From Palaemon carinicauda (lineage: Eukaryota; Arthropoda; Malacostraca; Decapoda; Palaemonidae): a stretch of 64,000 bases of DNA. Under the pieces are notes generated by a model that was given only the letters and a program-made list of their open reading frames with translations, did no database searches and was not told the DNA's origin. Made by a program: the position numbers and the translations under genes. Below, piece after piece: positions 30,180 through 43,830 of this stretch. Location: contig NC_090730.1 in NCBI RefSeq assembly GCF_036898095.1, forward strand, positions 22,647,666 to 22,711,665. The letters run 5' to 3'. Every line of letters begins with the position of its first letter. Within the stretch, counting starts at the first letter, position 1.

Positions 30180-33100
30180 TTACTCAAGACTTGTATTGTA
30201 AATATTTCTTTCCGTACACTGATGAGTGAACTAAGCATGCTTGGCTACATGGTAACTTGATTAAAAATTAGGAGTAAATGAAACTAGGTTAGTCGTATCA
30301 CTGACCTAGGTAGCAATATATTGACACAGAGGGTTTATGGACAGTTTTTTCAAATACTTGCTCCCAGAACCAAGTGAACATAAAGTGGCATAGAACAGTT
30401 TTTTCAATGATAACCAATCTTGTAAGTGTGGTCAATCCCTAAACCCAGTGGATTGCTCATGCAGATTATGAACCTCAGTGTTGCAGGGTTCTCCTTTAAG
30501 CCTCAAGTTTGTTCCTGTCATAGTCAGGAATAAATCTGCATGATCCACCTGAGTATGTTGCTAGTCAGCCTGGGGTAGTCTATTAAAAGCAGGTTTGCTT
30601 GGGAATTTTAGTTTTGCCGCATAAATTGGAGAATAGTATCTTTAATGTGAAACAAAAGACTTTTGGGTGTGTGTGACATTGAAATCAAGAGGGGCCTCAG
30701 AAAATTATTACAAATGACCTCACCTCTTATCCATTGTCATGGGTATAGAATAACCATGACATACTGTGTATCACTGAGGATTCAAATGATTTTTTTTGCC
30801 TTGTTAACTATTAAAGGGTTGATTCCTATGAGGCTCTACCAATGGATATATCCAGGACTCTGCTTGTTTTGTGAAGATTTGATATTTCATATTATAGTTT
30901 TGTATTTTTTTCTCTCAGTTGTTCCCTTTAAAAATATATATATATTTTTTGCTTGTTTTTATGAAGACAGCATTTTATTCCAGTTCCTTTCACCACAGTG
31001 TCCCTTTCTCAGCCACTGATTTTTTTTCTTAGTTTTTAAATCTTTCTAATAAGTTATTTATCATATTTTTTTTTTCCACACTGTATCTTGTTGTCAGATT
31101 AAAAAATTTATGTTTTCCTTTCACCTTGTGTTCTGTTATTTTTACTTATAATCAGCAAACTAAAGGCAAGAGAAGCAAAGGGGGAAGTCCGGTTCTGGCT
31201 GTGTCCCTTTCCTCAGTATAAATCTTGACCTGTTACCTAGATTTTTTAGTATTACACTGTTGTATATTTTTGTGTAGTGAACGTTGGGGTGTGGTCGGCA
31301 TTCGGACACTAGGCAGTTCGGGTGCTACCTCTGGCCACAGTCTGCAATCCACTACAACTTGCCACACCAAGACCGATTAAGTGGTGAATGAGTGTGTGGA
31401 AGACCAAAATTGAGGTTGTGGTGGTAGTGTCATGGGATCAGTCAGCTAGGATGAAACGGTCAACTAACATCACTGCATGTACACTCCACCAGGCTCTTTC
31501 TGCTGGGTTGCCATATCTGGTTCTCTCCAAAAGGGAAAGGGAATGAAGACAGTGACTATCATCCTGCATCATGAGTGTACGAGTGTTTATGACCGAGCAG
31601 CATTAGCAGGTATGTGACCACCTGTATCGCATATGGAACATATTCTCTGGGAAGGAAACGTTCCTAATACGAAATCTCTCTCCTAGCACAAGAGGCGAGA
31701 ACGTACAAAACTAGGATCATCTTCCCAAGTGGATATATTCCAAATAGGTACTGGTGATTCTCTAGACGTTCTTGAAGCGTCGATGTCATCGAAGCATCCG
31801 AAGAATGACCCATGGCAGGAGACGGATGAGGGCAGCTGCCAACGTCCTGACCAGTATTGCATGCTAAAATTTATTTTAGTGGAAGTTAGTATACACACTG
31901 TAAAACCACTCGCCTAGCATACGAGGCAAGAACGTACAAGGATCGTCTTCCCCAGTGGATATGTTCTTAGTACATAACGGTGGTTCCCTCGACAGTGCTG
32001 CTCCCATTACATATAAATTGGTCAATATCTAATGCGACTTAGCCCAATCAGTCATCTTGTACTTCAATGACTACTACTTTCTTCTCTTCCGGGCTGCAGT
32101 CGTTACATCCAGTGACTCGGCAACAGGCAAACAAGATACAGGAACAGAGGAACAGGTGAGGTGATATGGGAAGGCGAGAGCGTAAACTTCAATTCCCTGT
32201 GTTGCTTGTCCACAGAAGTGAGTGGCATCCTTCATCCCTGCCATCAGTGAGCATGCTCGGTAACAGAAGTGCTAAAAATTCTTCCGTGAGGGAATGATAG
32301 CACATATGTAATGAGGCGTCTCGATGATTGCAAGAGCATTTAGAATGGTCATGTGAAGGCACCGTCTTCAAGTCTAACATGAGAAAGAGTGGGAAGATCT
32401 CATGTTGTGACTGGTCTTGGAGTATAGAAGGTTCTTATAATGTCATCAGCCTTGGCACGATGGAAGATGTCGATGCATGGATGGATCTAAGTACATTGGT
32501 GTAGAACATTGAGAAGAAGCTGGTCAAAGGTGCCAGAGGACTGGAACGAAATGAAAACAAGAAGAGTACTGTATGAGAGAAAAGTTCAATTGTGTGGTGT
32601 TTGATAGCGCAATGAAGACCGACCACAAGGAGGGGATTGTGCACATGAATACCAGGTGTGAGGAGAATTGACTTCTCTTATTTCCAACGCTACATGGAAA
32701 TCATAACATGAAGCAAGTACGTGTGGTGGGCAGTATACTGTAATCTGAGTCAATGAGCATCAAGTGCGTACGTGTAGAAGGCAATATGGTCCAATCTCGC
32801 ATGTGTGGAGACTTTACACATGGAATACATATGCTTCAAGGAATGCAGTATGGTCTGAGCCAGTACTCATTGAGCATTTGCAAGGCTGTACGGTCTGATC
32901 TTCCTGCTTATGACTAGCGCTTGGACATGTAGAGACCAGGAGAGTGGTCACAGCGACGATGGCTGGATAGTGCGTTTTGAGAATTATCTTGGTAACGGTG
33001 TCAAAACAGTCTGCTTATGTCCTCACACTGATCGTAAGAGGGGGGAGCTTGTTCAACACAATCCTGCTGGGCTGTCATCTTCCTTGGTGGTAATCCCGTT

Positions 33101-33935
33101 GTCTCTTCCTCCTGCCATACTCACGACAGTAGAATAGGAAGCCACAACCTGCACTCGTCACAGAGAGATAACTGCGAACAGTGTCTGCTCTTAAACCTGC
33201 CGCAATTGTTGCCAGGCATAAAAGGGACGGCCCACATGCAAAGCCAACTGCTGTTTGCTCATAAACCTGCTGCAATTGTGGCCAAGCATAAAAGGGACAG
33301 CTCCCTTGCCTACTTGTGGATTCTCCATCACAAGCAAATAATTTGAAAACAGAAAGCAACAAACACACACACGCAATTTGAAAATAGCAAAACATTTAGA
33401 AAAACAAAACAACCAAACTTTGCTGAATGCAGACAATACATGCATTCCACTCTGCAGCGTAATAAAAAAGTGGCCACAGTATAGAGTATGCTGGCGAGGG
33501 GTGGGGTGGCTTCAACGCCAGTAACTACAGACACCTGGTTATAAATTTCAACGGATGAGTTCCAGCTTCATTTAAATTATACTCCTATGGATGGACAATG
33601 ACTTGTAATCAGGTTAGGAACAATTCTATTTTACCATTCATCATCCTTTAAAAACTATTTTTCCTTCATGTTAAAACCCTCTTAGCTACAAAAATGCATG
33701 ACTGCACCAAAGAATACTGTACATGCTTGCTGCAAAGATTGTGATTCTATTATCTAACTATTATAACAGATTCAGGTAAAACAGTCAGTAAGTCACTATT
33801 CTACCTAATAATATTCAACACTTCTTCCATCTACATGCTGCTAAACTGCTAGATATAAGCTATAGAAAAACCTTCTTTGCTAAATCTTTCTAATAAATAA
33901 TAGCAGAATCAGAAGAAATTTTTTAAATAACAAAC
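30180..33935. other. Unclassified interval, probably intron of a host gene
   Basis: No long frame or transposon motif is recognisable here. It includes AT-rich, T-rich DNA (30890-31130) and an imperfect direct repeat (31684-31745 and 31911-31965). A degenerate repetitive stretch with many GCATGTG-like words lies around 32700-32900, and a 73-bp-period tandem duplication at 33181-33306. If the minus-strand exons at 57301-57435 and 33936-34055 are one gene, this is downstream intron. Confidence 0.4.
33181..33306. repeat. Two-copy tandem duplication
   Basis: The blocks 33181-33233 and 33254-33306 share CTGC(C/T)GCAATTGT(T/G)GCCA(G/A)GCATAAAAGGGAC with a period of 73 bases. No function is evident. 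Confidence 0.7.
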
Positions 33936-34055
33936 CTCTGCACCACCATCGATTATTTTACTAAATATGTCTTCAATTTCTCTGCTGAGAACATTCACAT
34001 CTACAATGTCTTCTGCAGAAATGTCTTGTCCACTTTCTTGAAGCAAAGCAGCTCG
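33936..34055 (-). CDS. Host coding exon, 40 codons
   Basis: On the minus strand a good acceptor (AATAACTTTTCAG) precedes 34055 and a donor (GAG then GTTTGT) follows 33936. The 120 bases between form 40 open codons in phase 0 at both ends. The peptide is acidic and probably helical (ALLQESGQDISAEDIVDVNV, then SREIEDIFSKIIDGGAE). No stop occurs, base composition is richer in G and C than the AT-rich flanks, and no transposon family is evident. I do not recognise the protein. It could be a later exon of the chromodomain gene at 57301-57435, which has the same strand and matching phase, but nothing directly joins them. Confidence 0.6.
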
Positions 34056-34277
34056 CTGAAAAGTTATTTTAAATGTATCACAAGAAAATATGGTACATGT
34101 GTACAGTAATTAAAAAACAAAAAATCTTCAATTAATGATAAAAAATCATGCTAAAACTCATCTATTTATAACATTTTGTTTAAAAATTAAATCATAATCA
34201 ATATTATATACAAATTTCAAACATCTAAATCCTAGAGTCATAAGCTAACACAATCTTAAAAATTCCTGGAAATGCCA

Positions 34278-34322
<45 letters not shown>

Positions 34323-34770
34323 TATTATTATTATTTGCTAAGCTACAATCTTAGTTGGAAAAGCAAGATGCTATAAGCCTGAAGGCCAAAAAGGGAAAAT
34401 AGCCCAATGAGGAAAAGAAATAGGCAAATAAACTATATAAGGCTATAAAAATTAATGTATAACAACATAAAATATCTTAAGAACAGTAGCAACATTAAAA
34501 TAGAGCTTTCATTTATACACTATAAAAAACTTAAAAAACACAGGAGGAAGAGAAAGAAGATAGAATAGTGTGCCCAAGTGCATCCTTAAGCAAGAGAATT
34601 TAACCCCAAGAGAGTCCAAGACCATGGCACGGAGGCTATGGCACTACCCAAGATTTGAGAACAAAGGTTTGATTTTGGTAATGTCCTCCTAGAAGGGTTG
34701 CTATCCCTAGCTAAAGAGTCTCATCTACCCATATGAGGAAAGTAGCCACTGAACACTTACAGTGCAGTAG
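34278..34770 (-). mobile_element. TAA-tailed non-LTR fragment (minus copy)
   Basis: An (ATT)n tract at 34278-34336 is followed by a sequence that is the reverse complement of the 3' ends at 36360-36470 and 37800-37900 (TCCAACTAGGGTTGTAGCTTAG in those copies). It runs to about 34770, next to the LINE that starts there on the plus strand. It is a 5'-truncated LINE or a SINE sharing the same tail. No coding capacity is seen. Confidence 0.75.
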
Positions 34771-34774
34771 AAGA

Positions 34775-36463
34775 ATCTTTTGTTGATTATTTTCCTAAGG
34801 CTAAACAAACTAGTTCAGCTTTTCAATCTCATGCAATTAAAGCTCTCTTGGTGGACCTTCATGCTTATATAGGTGTAGACCCAAATGATATTTTTTCCTT
34901 CGTTTTTTTTATAGACTGCAGATTTCTTAGCTCCAAAGTTATCTCTTATTTTGCGCAAGTTAGCCAGAATAGGAGCTTTTAGCACTTGTTGGAGAATTGA
35001 TAACGTTACTTCACTATGTAAATGTGCTTGTGTTAGCTCAAGTCCAATTGATTACCGCCCAATTTTCATAACTCCCATATTATCTAAAATGTTTGAATGT
35101 CTTTTGGCAAAACGTCTTGATAGGTTTGCTGAAAGTAATCATCTGTTCCCTAGTTTGCAATTTGGTTTTCGTAAAGGCCTTGGAGCATGTGATGCCTTTC
35201 TTACAACTTCCAATGCTGTACAGAAATCACTTGATTGTGATCTGGAAGTTTGTATGATTGGCCTTGATTTTAGTGCTGCCTTTGACAGTGTTAATCATGA
35301 GGTCCTTGTTTTCAAACTCAAACAATTGGGAGTGGGTAGGTAGTTCTTAGCAACATATTTGAATTTTTAAGTAATAGATTGCAAAGAGTTGTTGTTGATG
35401 GGCACCATAGTGAGTATAGGAATGTGATAGCTGATGTTTCTCAGGGTAGTATTATTGGCCCATTACTTTTCGTACTATATACACATGACATGGTTTGGCC
35501 TAGATAACGAGTTTGTTACATATGCAGATAATGCTACACTCTTTGCATCAATTCCATCTCTTAAATTTAGATCTAGGGTTGGTGAATCCCTTAATAGAGA
35601 TCTAGCTAAAATTAGTGTATGGTGCAAATTATGGGGCATGAAGTTGAATCCTAACAAAACTCAAAGTATGATTGTAAGTAGGTCAAGAGTGGCTCCTTAA
35701 CATCCAGATCTCAGCATTGACAATGTTTCTTTAACTCTGTATGACACTTTAAAAATTGTAGGTTTATTGAGAAACTCAGATTGTAGGTTTATTGAGAAAC
35801 TCTTTTTAAGATTTTCGTAGATCAATATATACTGAAGAAATATTCTAACTCTTTTAGTCTACCTTGTTTTGAGTACAGTTCTCCTGTCTGGTCTTCAGCT
35901 GCTGATTCTCATCTCAAATTATTGGAAAGGAACTTACAGTCTATTAAATTTCTTATTCCAGATCTAGATATTAATCTCTGGCACCGTCGTTCTTTTAGTT
36001 CCTTTTGCGTGTTGCAAAAGATTTTTCCTAATTCTGATCTTTACATTCAGATCTTCCCGGATAGTTCCATCCTGTTCGTAATACTAGACATGAAGTTAAT
36101 TCTTATAGTCAGGCCTTCTCTATAATGAAGCTCAATGCTACACAGTATTCTAGAAGTTTTATTCCAGCTGTGACCAAGTTGTGAAATGATCTTCCTAATC
36201 AGGTACTTGAATTGGTAGTACTTCAAAAGTTCAAACTCGCAGCAAATGTTTTCATGTTGAACTGGCTGACAAAAGTCTTTTTATATTTTATATATGAAAT
36301 ATGTTTTGATGTTACTTTTTTATATATTTTATCTTAATTGTTCATTATGTCTCATATGGTTTATTTACTTCTTCATTTCCTTTCCTCACTGGGCTATTTT
36401 TCCCTATTGGAGCCCTTAGGCTTATAACATCTTGCTTTTCCAACTAGGGTTGTAGCTTAGCTA

Positions 36464-36522
<59 letters not shown>
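34775..36522 (+). mobile_element. I/Jockey-like LINE, 5'-truncated, decayed
   Basis: RT fragments lie in several frames. The motifs are SPIDYRPIFITPILSKMFE, LFPSLQFGFRKGLGACDAF, MIGLDFSAAFDSVNHE, and YADNATLFASIP, where the usual YADD catalytic pair has changed to YADN. The block WGMKLNPNKTQSMIVSRS follows. Frame changes and stops occur at about 35341, 35440 and 35698. The 3' UTR ends in (TAA)n at 36467-36522. No endonuclease or ORF1 remains. The TAA tail fits I-clade or related elements. Confidence 0.8.
34951..35700 (+). pseudogene. LINE reverse transcriptase fragment
   Basis: The open pieces at 34951-35343 and 35434-35700 cover RT blocks 1-7 in two frames, with a broken segment between them. 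The second catalytic Asp of the YADD box is Asn (about 35519-35533), so the enzyme would be inactive even without the frame breaks. Confidence 0.8.
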
Positions 36523-37605
36523 CTCAAGTGTTGTCAGGTGTATGAGGACTGAGAAGATTATGGAAACAATAGGCCAGATTATTCAGTGTATGAGTAAGCA
36601 AAGGAAAAATGAGCCGTAACCATAGAGAGAAATCCAATGTAGTACTGCCTGGCCAGTTAAAAGGACCCAATAGCTCTCCTAGTGGTAGTACCTCAACAGG
36701 AGGCTGGTGTTATGGCAAACCTACTTCCTAGCCATATTCATAAACAAACTTTACTACTGAAGCTAGACAGAACTGGACTTGCATTGAAGAATGTATCTCA
36801 ACTTCATGCTTGGTTGTTAGCATGAAAGGCTGATTGTTGGATGTAAGCACATCAAGATGATCAGAAAATATAAGAAAAAAAACTTAATAAATACCGTCAC
36901 CACTGGAAAATAAATTTTTTTTATAGTAATCTATATTTCTATTACCTAAAAACCTGAGTCCTTTACAGGAGCATGATTTAAGCATAGCTGGAGGCTTTTA
37001 TAATTATATAAAGGTGTCAGTAGTTTTTGGCAGGTGGTGGGGAAGCGTCACCCATTCGCCAACAAACTGAGTAGTTACTGTTATCTTCACTGAGATCTTG
37101 CAAGTGTGTTGAGGCCAGAAGTGTAACTTAATTTTTGGGTTTGTATAGTTAAGAAAACACAAATTAATATACAAATTTGATTTGTTCCTCCGCGTATGCA
37201 AACCCTCATCCTCTAATAGGAGACTTATCCTGAAGAGGGAGCAAGTCCCCTATAACCAAGTTGGCTGGTATAAAATATGGAATTGTGCAAACACTTTGAC
37301 CTAGGGAGGGGAGAAAATGTTGGCTCCTCTCTACTTTCCATTATCTGAGGACGATTTTCAGGTAATGGGCTATATTTCTGTCTGGCAACAGACGGTCATT
37401 GAAGAAACTCTACTGTGAGGTATAAGAGACAGACCATAGTCGAGTGATGCTTAATTTTTGAGACAGGCAGAGTACATTGATTTGTGCGAACAGAATTGTA
37501 GCAATCCGCTGGCCAAGTAACTGACTAACAGCTAACAGGGGAGAAATGCGGGGCATTTGTGTTTTTTTACATTGACATTATGATTAATATAAAAGCCCAC
37601 GCTTG
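36523..37605. other. Unclassified repeats between LINE copies
   Basis: No gene is seen. The 36940-37260 part contains two related motifs (AAACCTGAGTCCTTTACAGGAG and AAACCCTCATCCTCTAATAGGAG, each shown here in part) and resembles a block at 57770-57930. This is probably an old terminal-repeat fragment of a DIRS-like or other element. Confidence 0.35.
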
Positions 37606-37892
37606 AATCAGTAGAACTTCAAAAGTTCAAAGTTGCAGCAAATTTTTTATTTTGACCAGGCTGACATGACTTTTTATAGTTTATATATGACATATCTGTT
37701 TTGACGTTGTTAATAGTTTATATATGACATATCTGTTTTGAAGTTGTTACTGTTCTGTTTTTAAAATGATTTATTGTTAATTTGTTCTCATTTATTTATT
37801 TCCTTATTTCCTTTCCTCACTGAGCTGTTTTCCCTATTGGAGTCCTTGGGCTTATAGCATCTTGCTTTCCAACTAGGGTTGTAGCTTGGCTA

Positions 37893-37927
<35 letters not shown>

Positions 37928-37928
37928 C
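37606..37928 (+). mobile_element. 5'-truncated LINE 3' end with TAA tail
   Basis: The fragment matches the 3' UTR of the LINE at 34775-36522 from AGTACTTCAAAAGTTCAAA onward. It has a local duplication of TAGTTTATATATGACATATC and ends in (TAA)n at about 37896-37928. It is a non-coding copy. Confidence 0.8.
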
Positions 37929-38305
37929 TTATCTCCCTGGAGCTTTTGTCGCTGTCAAGCTCGTTTAGCTGGAGGAGGTCTAACAGTTCCTCCCAGACTG
38001 CTGAGGGGCAGATGTAACCGAGGGGCATTGTCATTAGGTTGAGGGCGCCTCAGGGGTACTGGGACATCAAAGACCTCCGTCAGTTTATTTCTAAGGTCGC
38101 TGTACCTCATGGGTTCCGGCCTGTTTCAGCCAGGTGGAGATTCTTTTGAACGCGTCTGGCGGCAGCATTACCATCACCAAGTCTCATTTTTTCACTTTGT
38201 CGGTAATCTTTGCCAACCTGAAGTGGGACTCGGCATGCTGAAACCATACCGTCGCTGCGTCCGGCGTGAATGATGGAGGCAGCTGTAACATTTGTCCCAT
38301 CTACA
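37929..38305 (-). pseudogene. gag: Broken retroelement gag fragment
   Basis: Read on the minus strand from about 38293, the frame encodes LPPSFTPDAATVWFQHAESH and FRLAKITDKVKK, then a stop, then DLVMVMLPPDAFKRI. A later frame gives KLTEVFDVPVPLRRLNLM and VWEELLDLLQL. These are typical of the capsid region of a Ty3/Gypsy or related gag. At least two stops and a frame change are present. It is cut at its downstream end by the LINE tail at 37928. Confidence 0.6.
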
Positions 38306-39648
38306 TTTGTGTGGCCATTTGTGTTGTCAGCGTTAATACTGCGCCATGCCCTTCGGTTGCAAGGGGCGAGGTACTATCGACTTCTGGATCTCTCATCTGA
38401 CCTCACACTCAAACTCAGTAGTGAGCCGTATTTAGTCCGCTAACGGAGTAGAAATTCAAGGCAGCCGAGTAGTCGCTAATTGCCGTGGCAAAAACTACGT
38501 TTGGAAACGCTAGAACGGAAAATGATTTACACTGCAATGATTCCGTTAGTGGCGTTGGGGTATGCGTAGTTACGAGCCTAAACAATCTGCTGAAATCGCC
38601 GTCATAAGTCCATGAAGAACTTTAGTGAAATTTTGAAATTTGATGATCTCAAGGTAAATCTAAAAACTTAGGATGTATTTGATCTGCACCAGAGATATAG
38701 CATGATCCTTCATTTAATCCTCTTGTCAGTTGTACAGCATTCTTAATGCTTTTTATATAATTATAACAATGTGAATTTCATCTGCCTCATATTGCAAATG
38801 ATCTTCAAAACTAGCTCTGTAACTTTCTCAAAATTGTGAGGTAAATTTGTGGGCAATGATTGTATCATAAACATTGCATTATAAATGACTATTTTAACCT
38901 CCAATGGTAGTGAATGTATAATCAGTTCATCTAGATGACTGAAAAGTTTGTATTTCGGTGCCTTCTTCACTGTTCCTGAAATGCTTGCTAAAGGAAAAAC
39001 AATCACCTTTTTAAGCTTGATATTTCTAGGGCAGGCAAGATCAAGTAACCTGCCCATCAAACCTCATGTTGATAATAAGAAGTGGCAAATTTATACACTT
39101 TTCTCTTCTGCAGCGGCCTCTCAAATCTATTAGAACCTTGTAAACACTAAATGCCAGATTCACCTCTCCATTCTTTTCCAAAAAGTTAAACATTTATCAT
39201 ATAATTCTTTACTTTATCTGAAGCTTTTCTGCCACCAGCTTTAATATATAAATTATTATCACTAAGTATAAATTCAGAAAAAAAGGATTCATAGCAGTGT
39301 CAATCATTTGCAAAATGTTCTCCAGGTCTTTGTTAAATTTAAGCACTCAAGATTTTCTTGTTTTGGGACTTGGATTTGTGCTTTCATTATTGCTGCTTTT
39401 TCAAATACAGCTCTAACTACGGTATTCCTTGCAGATCTAGTAACTGTTAATCTCCTGGTTGCCATTTGAGTTTGAAGAAAAGATGTTATTCCAGTTTGCT
39501 GCAAAGCTGCAGCTGCATTTATCATATGTGGGCTATGAAATTAGAAATAAATGTATGTATAAAACTATTAATAAATCTCTTACATTTAAGTGAAATGCAA
39601 ATATGGTACTATAGCACAATTTTGTATTCTCTAAGAGAGGTTTTGATG
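38306..39648. other. Unclassified interval with one protein-like minus-strand frame
   Basis: The frame at 38761-39060 (minus, 99 codons) has a protein-like composition (KKVIVFPLASISGTVKKAPK and HLDELIIHSLPLEVK), but I cannot place it. A related 30-base block (CATCTGC...TGCAAATGATCTTCAAAACT) recurs at about 40670-40710, so this is more likely repeat-derived than a host exon. Confidence 0.3.
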
Positions 39649-39650
39649 TA

Positions 39651-40490
<840 letters not shown>

Positions 40491-40492
40491 TA

Positions 40493-42239
40493 TAATTGAA
40501 AATTCCATAGGGTATCAATAATACTTCATGAGCACTGAATCGCACCAAGTTTTTAAAAATATTCATAAAAAAATCATAATTTTTCCCAAAATAAATGGTG
40601 ATAATTTAAATGCATCTAGTTATAAAATTTTAGTTAACAAATCTGAAATTTGCACAAACACAGGGTATTTCATCTGCTTGTGTACTGCAAATGATCTTCA
40701 AAACTGAATGGTCTGGAAGTGGCAAGCAGAGCACCATTAGTGTCTTATTGAGGTGATGGGAACCCCACAAAGATTAAAAGTTTCTTCGCCACTAGAGAAT
40801 GAAGGAACCCCTCGGCAAATACAACCTGACGAATGAGCTTGTCGGTGTTAATAAATTATTTGACGCATATATAGGCGTTTTGTACAACAAAACATAATTG
40901 ACCTTAAAAAGATAAAAATTTGCTAAAAAAGGTTAAAACAATCTTTTGTCTTGAGTACTGTCAATATGACTGCTTTTTTTTTTTTGAATCACCACAATGT
41001 TTTACAAGGGAAACAAGTGTCAAACATTCCTTACCTAAAATTCTGATTAACAGCCTCTTTCTCATAGGGTATTTCTTGTCCTGTGAAGGAGCTAGGCTTG
41101 CTACACCACCTGCTGAGAAGCTACTAAAGGTCTCAGTGAGAACGTATTCAAGGACTTTAAGGTATACTCCCTCACTTTTAGTGGGTCCTCAAGGTTGTCT
41201 TGCAGTTCCAGACTCAAGCCTTCAAAATTTGACTCACTGACACATTCTTCTTCAAGGTTAATATAGAATCAACTACTCTGACTTCTTGAGTATGAGATCA
41301 AGTGGGTTCTTCTGAATCTTCAGCCAAAGGAATGTACAATCTCCTAATCATTTCCCGAAGCCAGAAGAAACTGGTATTCATAGAGATCTGCTTTTTGAGT
41401 CTCTTATATTGTACTAACAAAATTGTTTTGCGGCTGTGGTCTGAATGACTGAGTTTGCTTCAGTTAGCAACATAAAAGAGCCCTTACAGGACAAAGAAGC
41501 AATTTCTCTGGATCATTAGTTACATCTTCAAGGGAGGAAATGGAAAATAGTTTAAATCTAAGATTCTGAATGGCGGAGTTCTGCATTTTCCCAACCTCCT
41601 CAGGAAAAAAAAGAAAAAGAAAACCTTTCCCCATCGCTCTGATCCTTTGTGGGAAAAAAAATCCTGTGAAGCTCACCTACATGCTTTGCAGACTAACACA
41701 AGGAAAAAAAAAAAGTTATGAGACTGATCTCTATCTGATGCTCGTCTTAAATGTTTGTAAGGGTCTGCCTAAGTGAATTAGGAACTCGAGTGACATCCTA
41801 CAAAGGTGGTTTATGTTCTCTCAGGGGACAAGACTGGTTGAAGCTCTTAAGCTCTTCATGAGCATCAATAATTCCCACAAAGAGGAAAGATCTAAACTTT
41901 TAAGTCTAAAGAGACTGAGAAGAACTTCTTCCGGAAAAGGTGGACACGAAAATCTGCTATTGGTTGAAGAAAGGCTCAGAATGGAGATGCATCTATTCTA
42001 AGACACCAATTGTAAAAGATGGCCCACTTTGCCTTACAGTGCAGTGCCTTGTGAAAAGCCTTTTGCTCAGAGAAGATGCAACATAGTATTCATCTGTAAA
42101 TTGACAGAGAAGTCACAGCATTGTGGTACCTCTGCAGGTGGGGTTGGTAAAGTAGGTTGGGCGTTGCTCAAAAAGCATCCCCACCCAGTTGTGACAACCT
42201 CAGGAGGGGACTAATGCCAATAGTGTCCCTCGACCCTTC
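40493..42239. other. Unclassified, decayed DNA
   Basis: Nothing here has convincing coding structure. The interval holds short frames with stops, A-rich runs, and text that may be antisense remnants of the DIRS-like sequence that follows. No terminal repeats are seen. Confidence 0.35.
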
Positions 42240-43830
42240 TTCTACCATTACCAATCCTAGACTGCCCTGTATGGGGACAATATTAGGGGCGGAATCAATG
42301 TTTCAGTAAGAAGTGGATGGAACTAATGGAGAAGCTCTAGCTTTTCATGGAGCTGACTTCTTAAGAGCTGACTTCACAAAGGTCAACACTAAAGTCCTAG
42401 AAATTGTCTTCAAATTACCTATGCTCTTGAACATTATTACCCGACGAATAGCGAGTTATGGCTGATCTTTCTCCATCTTTCCATTGTGCCATCTACTACA
42501 CGAGACTGGGAAAAGATCAGAGCCCAGATGAAAGGAGGAATTCCTAAGAGCTAAGTCCTCTCTTTGGGAGAATCTGGCTCGCAAATATTACCACTACAGC
42601 GTCCTTACGCTTAAGGACCCAGTTGGCCCATTGGATAGCTGACTGATGAGCGAGGAACTGACTGCTTTTGCTCATAACAACACAAGAGCATTAAACTTCA
42701 TAATCTTCGGTGATGTCATGTCCGGAGAAGAAGCAAAGTAGGCCACTCCCTCGGACCTGTTGTTCAACCAAGAAATTATAGAGGTTTGCCTTTACTGTAA
42801 CTTCCATGGATAGAGATTCAATATCAAAAATATTATTCTGCCTGCACCTAGTCTTCCCAGTGCAGTTTCTGACATCAAAGATAATGCATGTATTGCAGCA
42901 TCTATTGGTAAAAGCACAGGGCCGGAAGCCTTATAATGATAGAACTTCCTTTGACTTGATATCACTGAAGGCAATATTTTGCTGAAGCAGCTCAAAAGTA
43001 GAGTTCCTCAGACCAGTTTGAGAATCCACGCTATCGAGGACATCTCAAGCAACCCAAGACCAGGGCAATTCAAGGGTACCAAAGGGATGGTCAATAGATG
43101 TCATTTCACCCTTGACTAGTAACCTTGTTGCCTCCTCCAGGTCGTTGAACTCTCGAATGAGAGCAAACACCTTGATGAAGTTTGATTTCATTTCTGGATT
43201 CTCAGCTCCCACCAGCGATGGTTCAAAATTAGGTGGTCACAGGCCCAATGTGTCTCTGGACTCTTCTTCCCTTGGGGCTGGTGAGGATTTGGTTCATTCG
43301 AAAGAAATGTCTTGGAGACTAAGCTGAGTTCATTTAGCACCCAACACCAAACTTATACGATAATCAGAAATCGAGGCAATAAGACAAGTTTCCCTCTTAG
43401 TCTTGGTGGTATCCTTCACCCTTGCATAAGCCTTGGGTGACTGGGCAAGGGTCTGTAACTCTGAAGGACTCACAGAACATTAGGAAGACCTCCAGCCAAG
43501 AGTGATCATCCTTAGCCTGTTTCCGCCTTCGGGAAGAAGCGTTTCTAGGAAGAAGTGAAGGGTCCTCTAGATTGGACTTCAGCATGTGCACAATGGGATA
43601 AAGGGTGCCTTTTCCCTTGAACATCAGGATACTTCTGTTTCTCCTCTAAAGGACAGCAATGAAGGTAAGTGGAAGGGGAATGTAGCCTCAAGGCCCTAGC
43701 CTCTTGAAATGCTTTGAGGACCATTCTATAGGTGCCAAATGAATCAATGGCGGGAATGCTTATCACATGAAAAGTTGGAACACGGAATTCTGAAGCTGTA
43801 TCACTGAGGGCATGGAGTACACACAACTGT
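42240..43830 (-). pseudogene. Probable DIRS gag remnant
   Basis: On the minus strand, short stretches recall DIRS gags: NFIKVFALIREFNDLEEATR near 43110-43200, and AIQWANWVLKRKDAVVV near 42580-42640. They lie in different frames and are separated by many stops. Order and strand are consistent with one old gag. There are no recognisable ends. The assignment rests on pattern memory and is uncertain. Confidence 0.35.

Noticed and set aside
30663..31019. 118-codon frame in the interval after element G
   Set aside because: It is T-rich, low-complexity and without motifs or splice context. It is probably chance.
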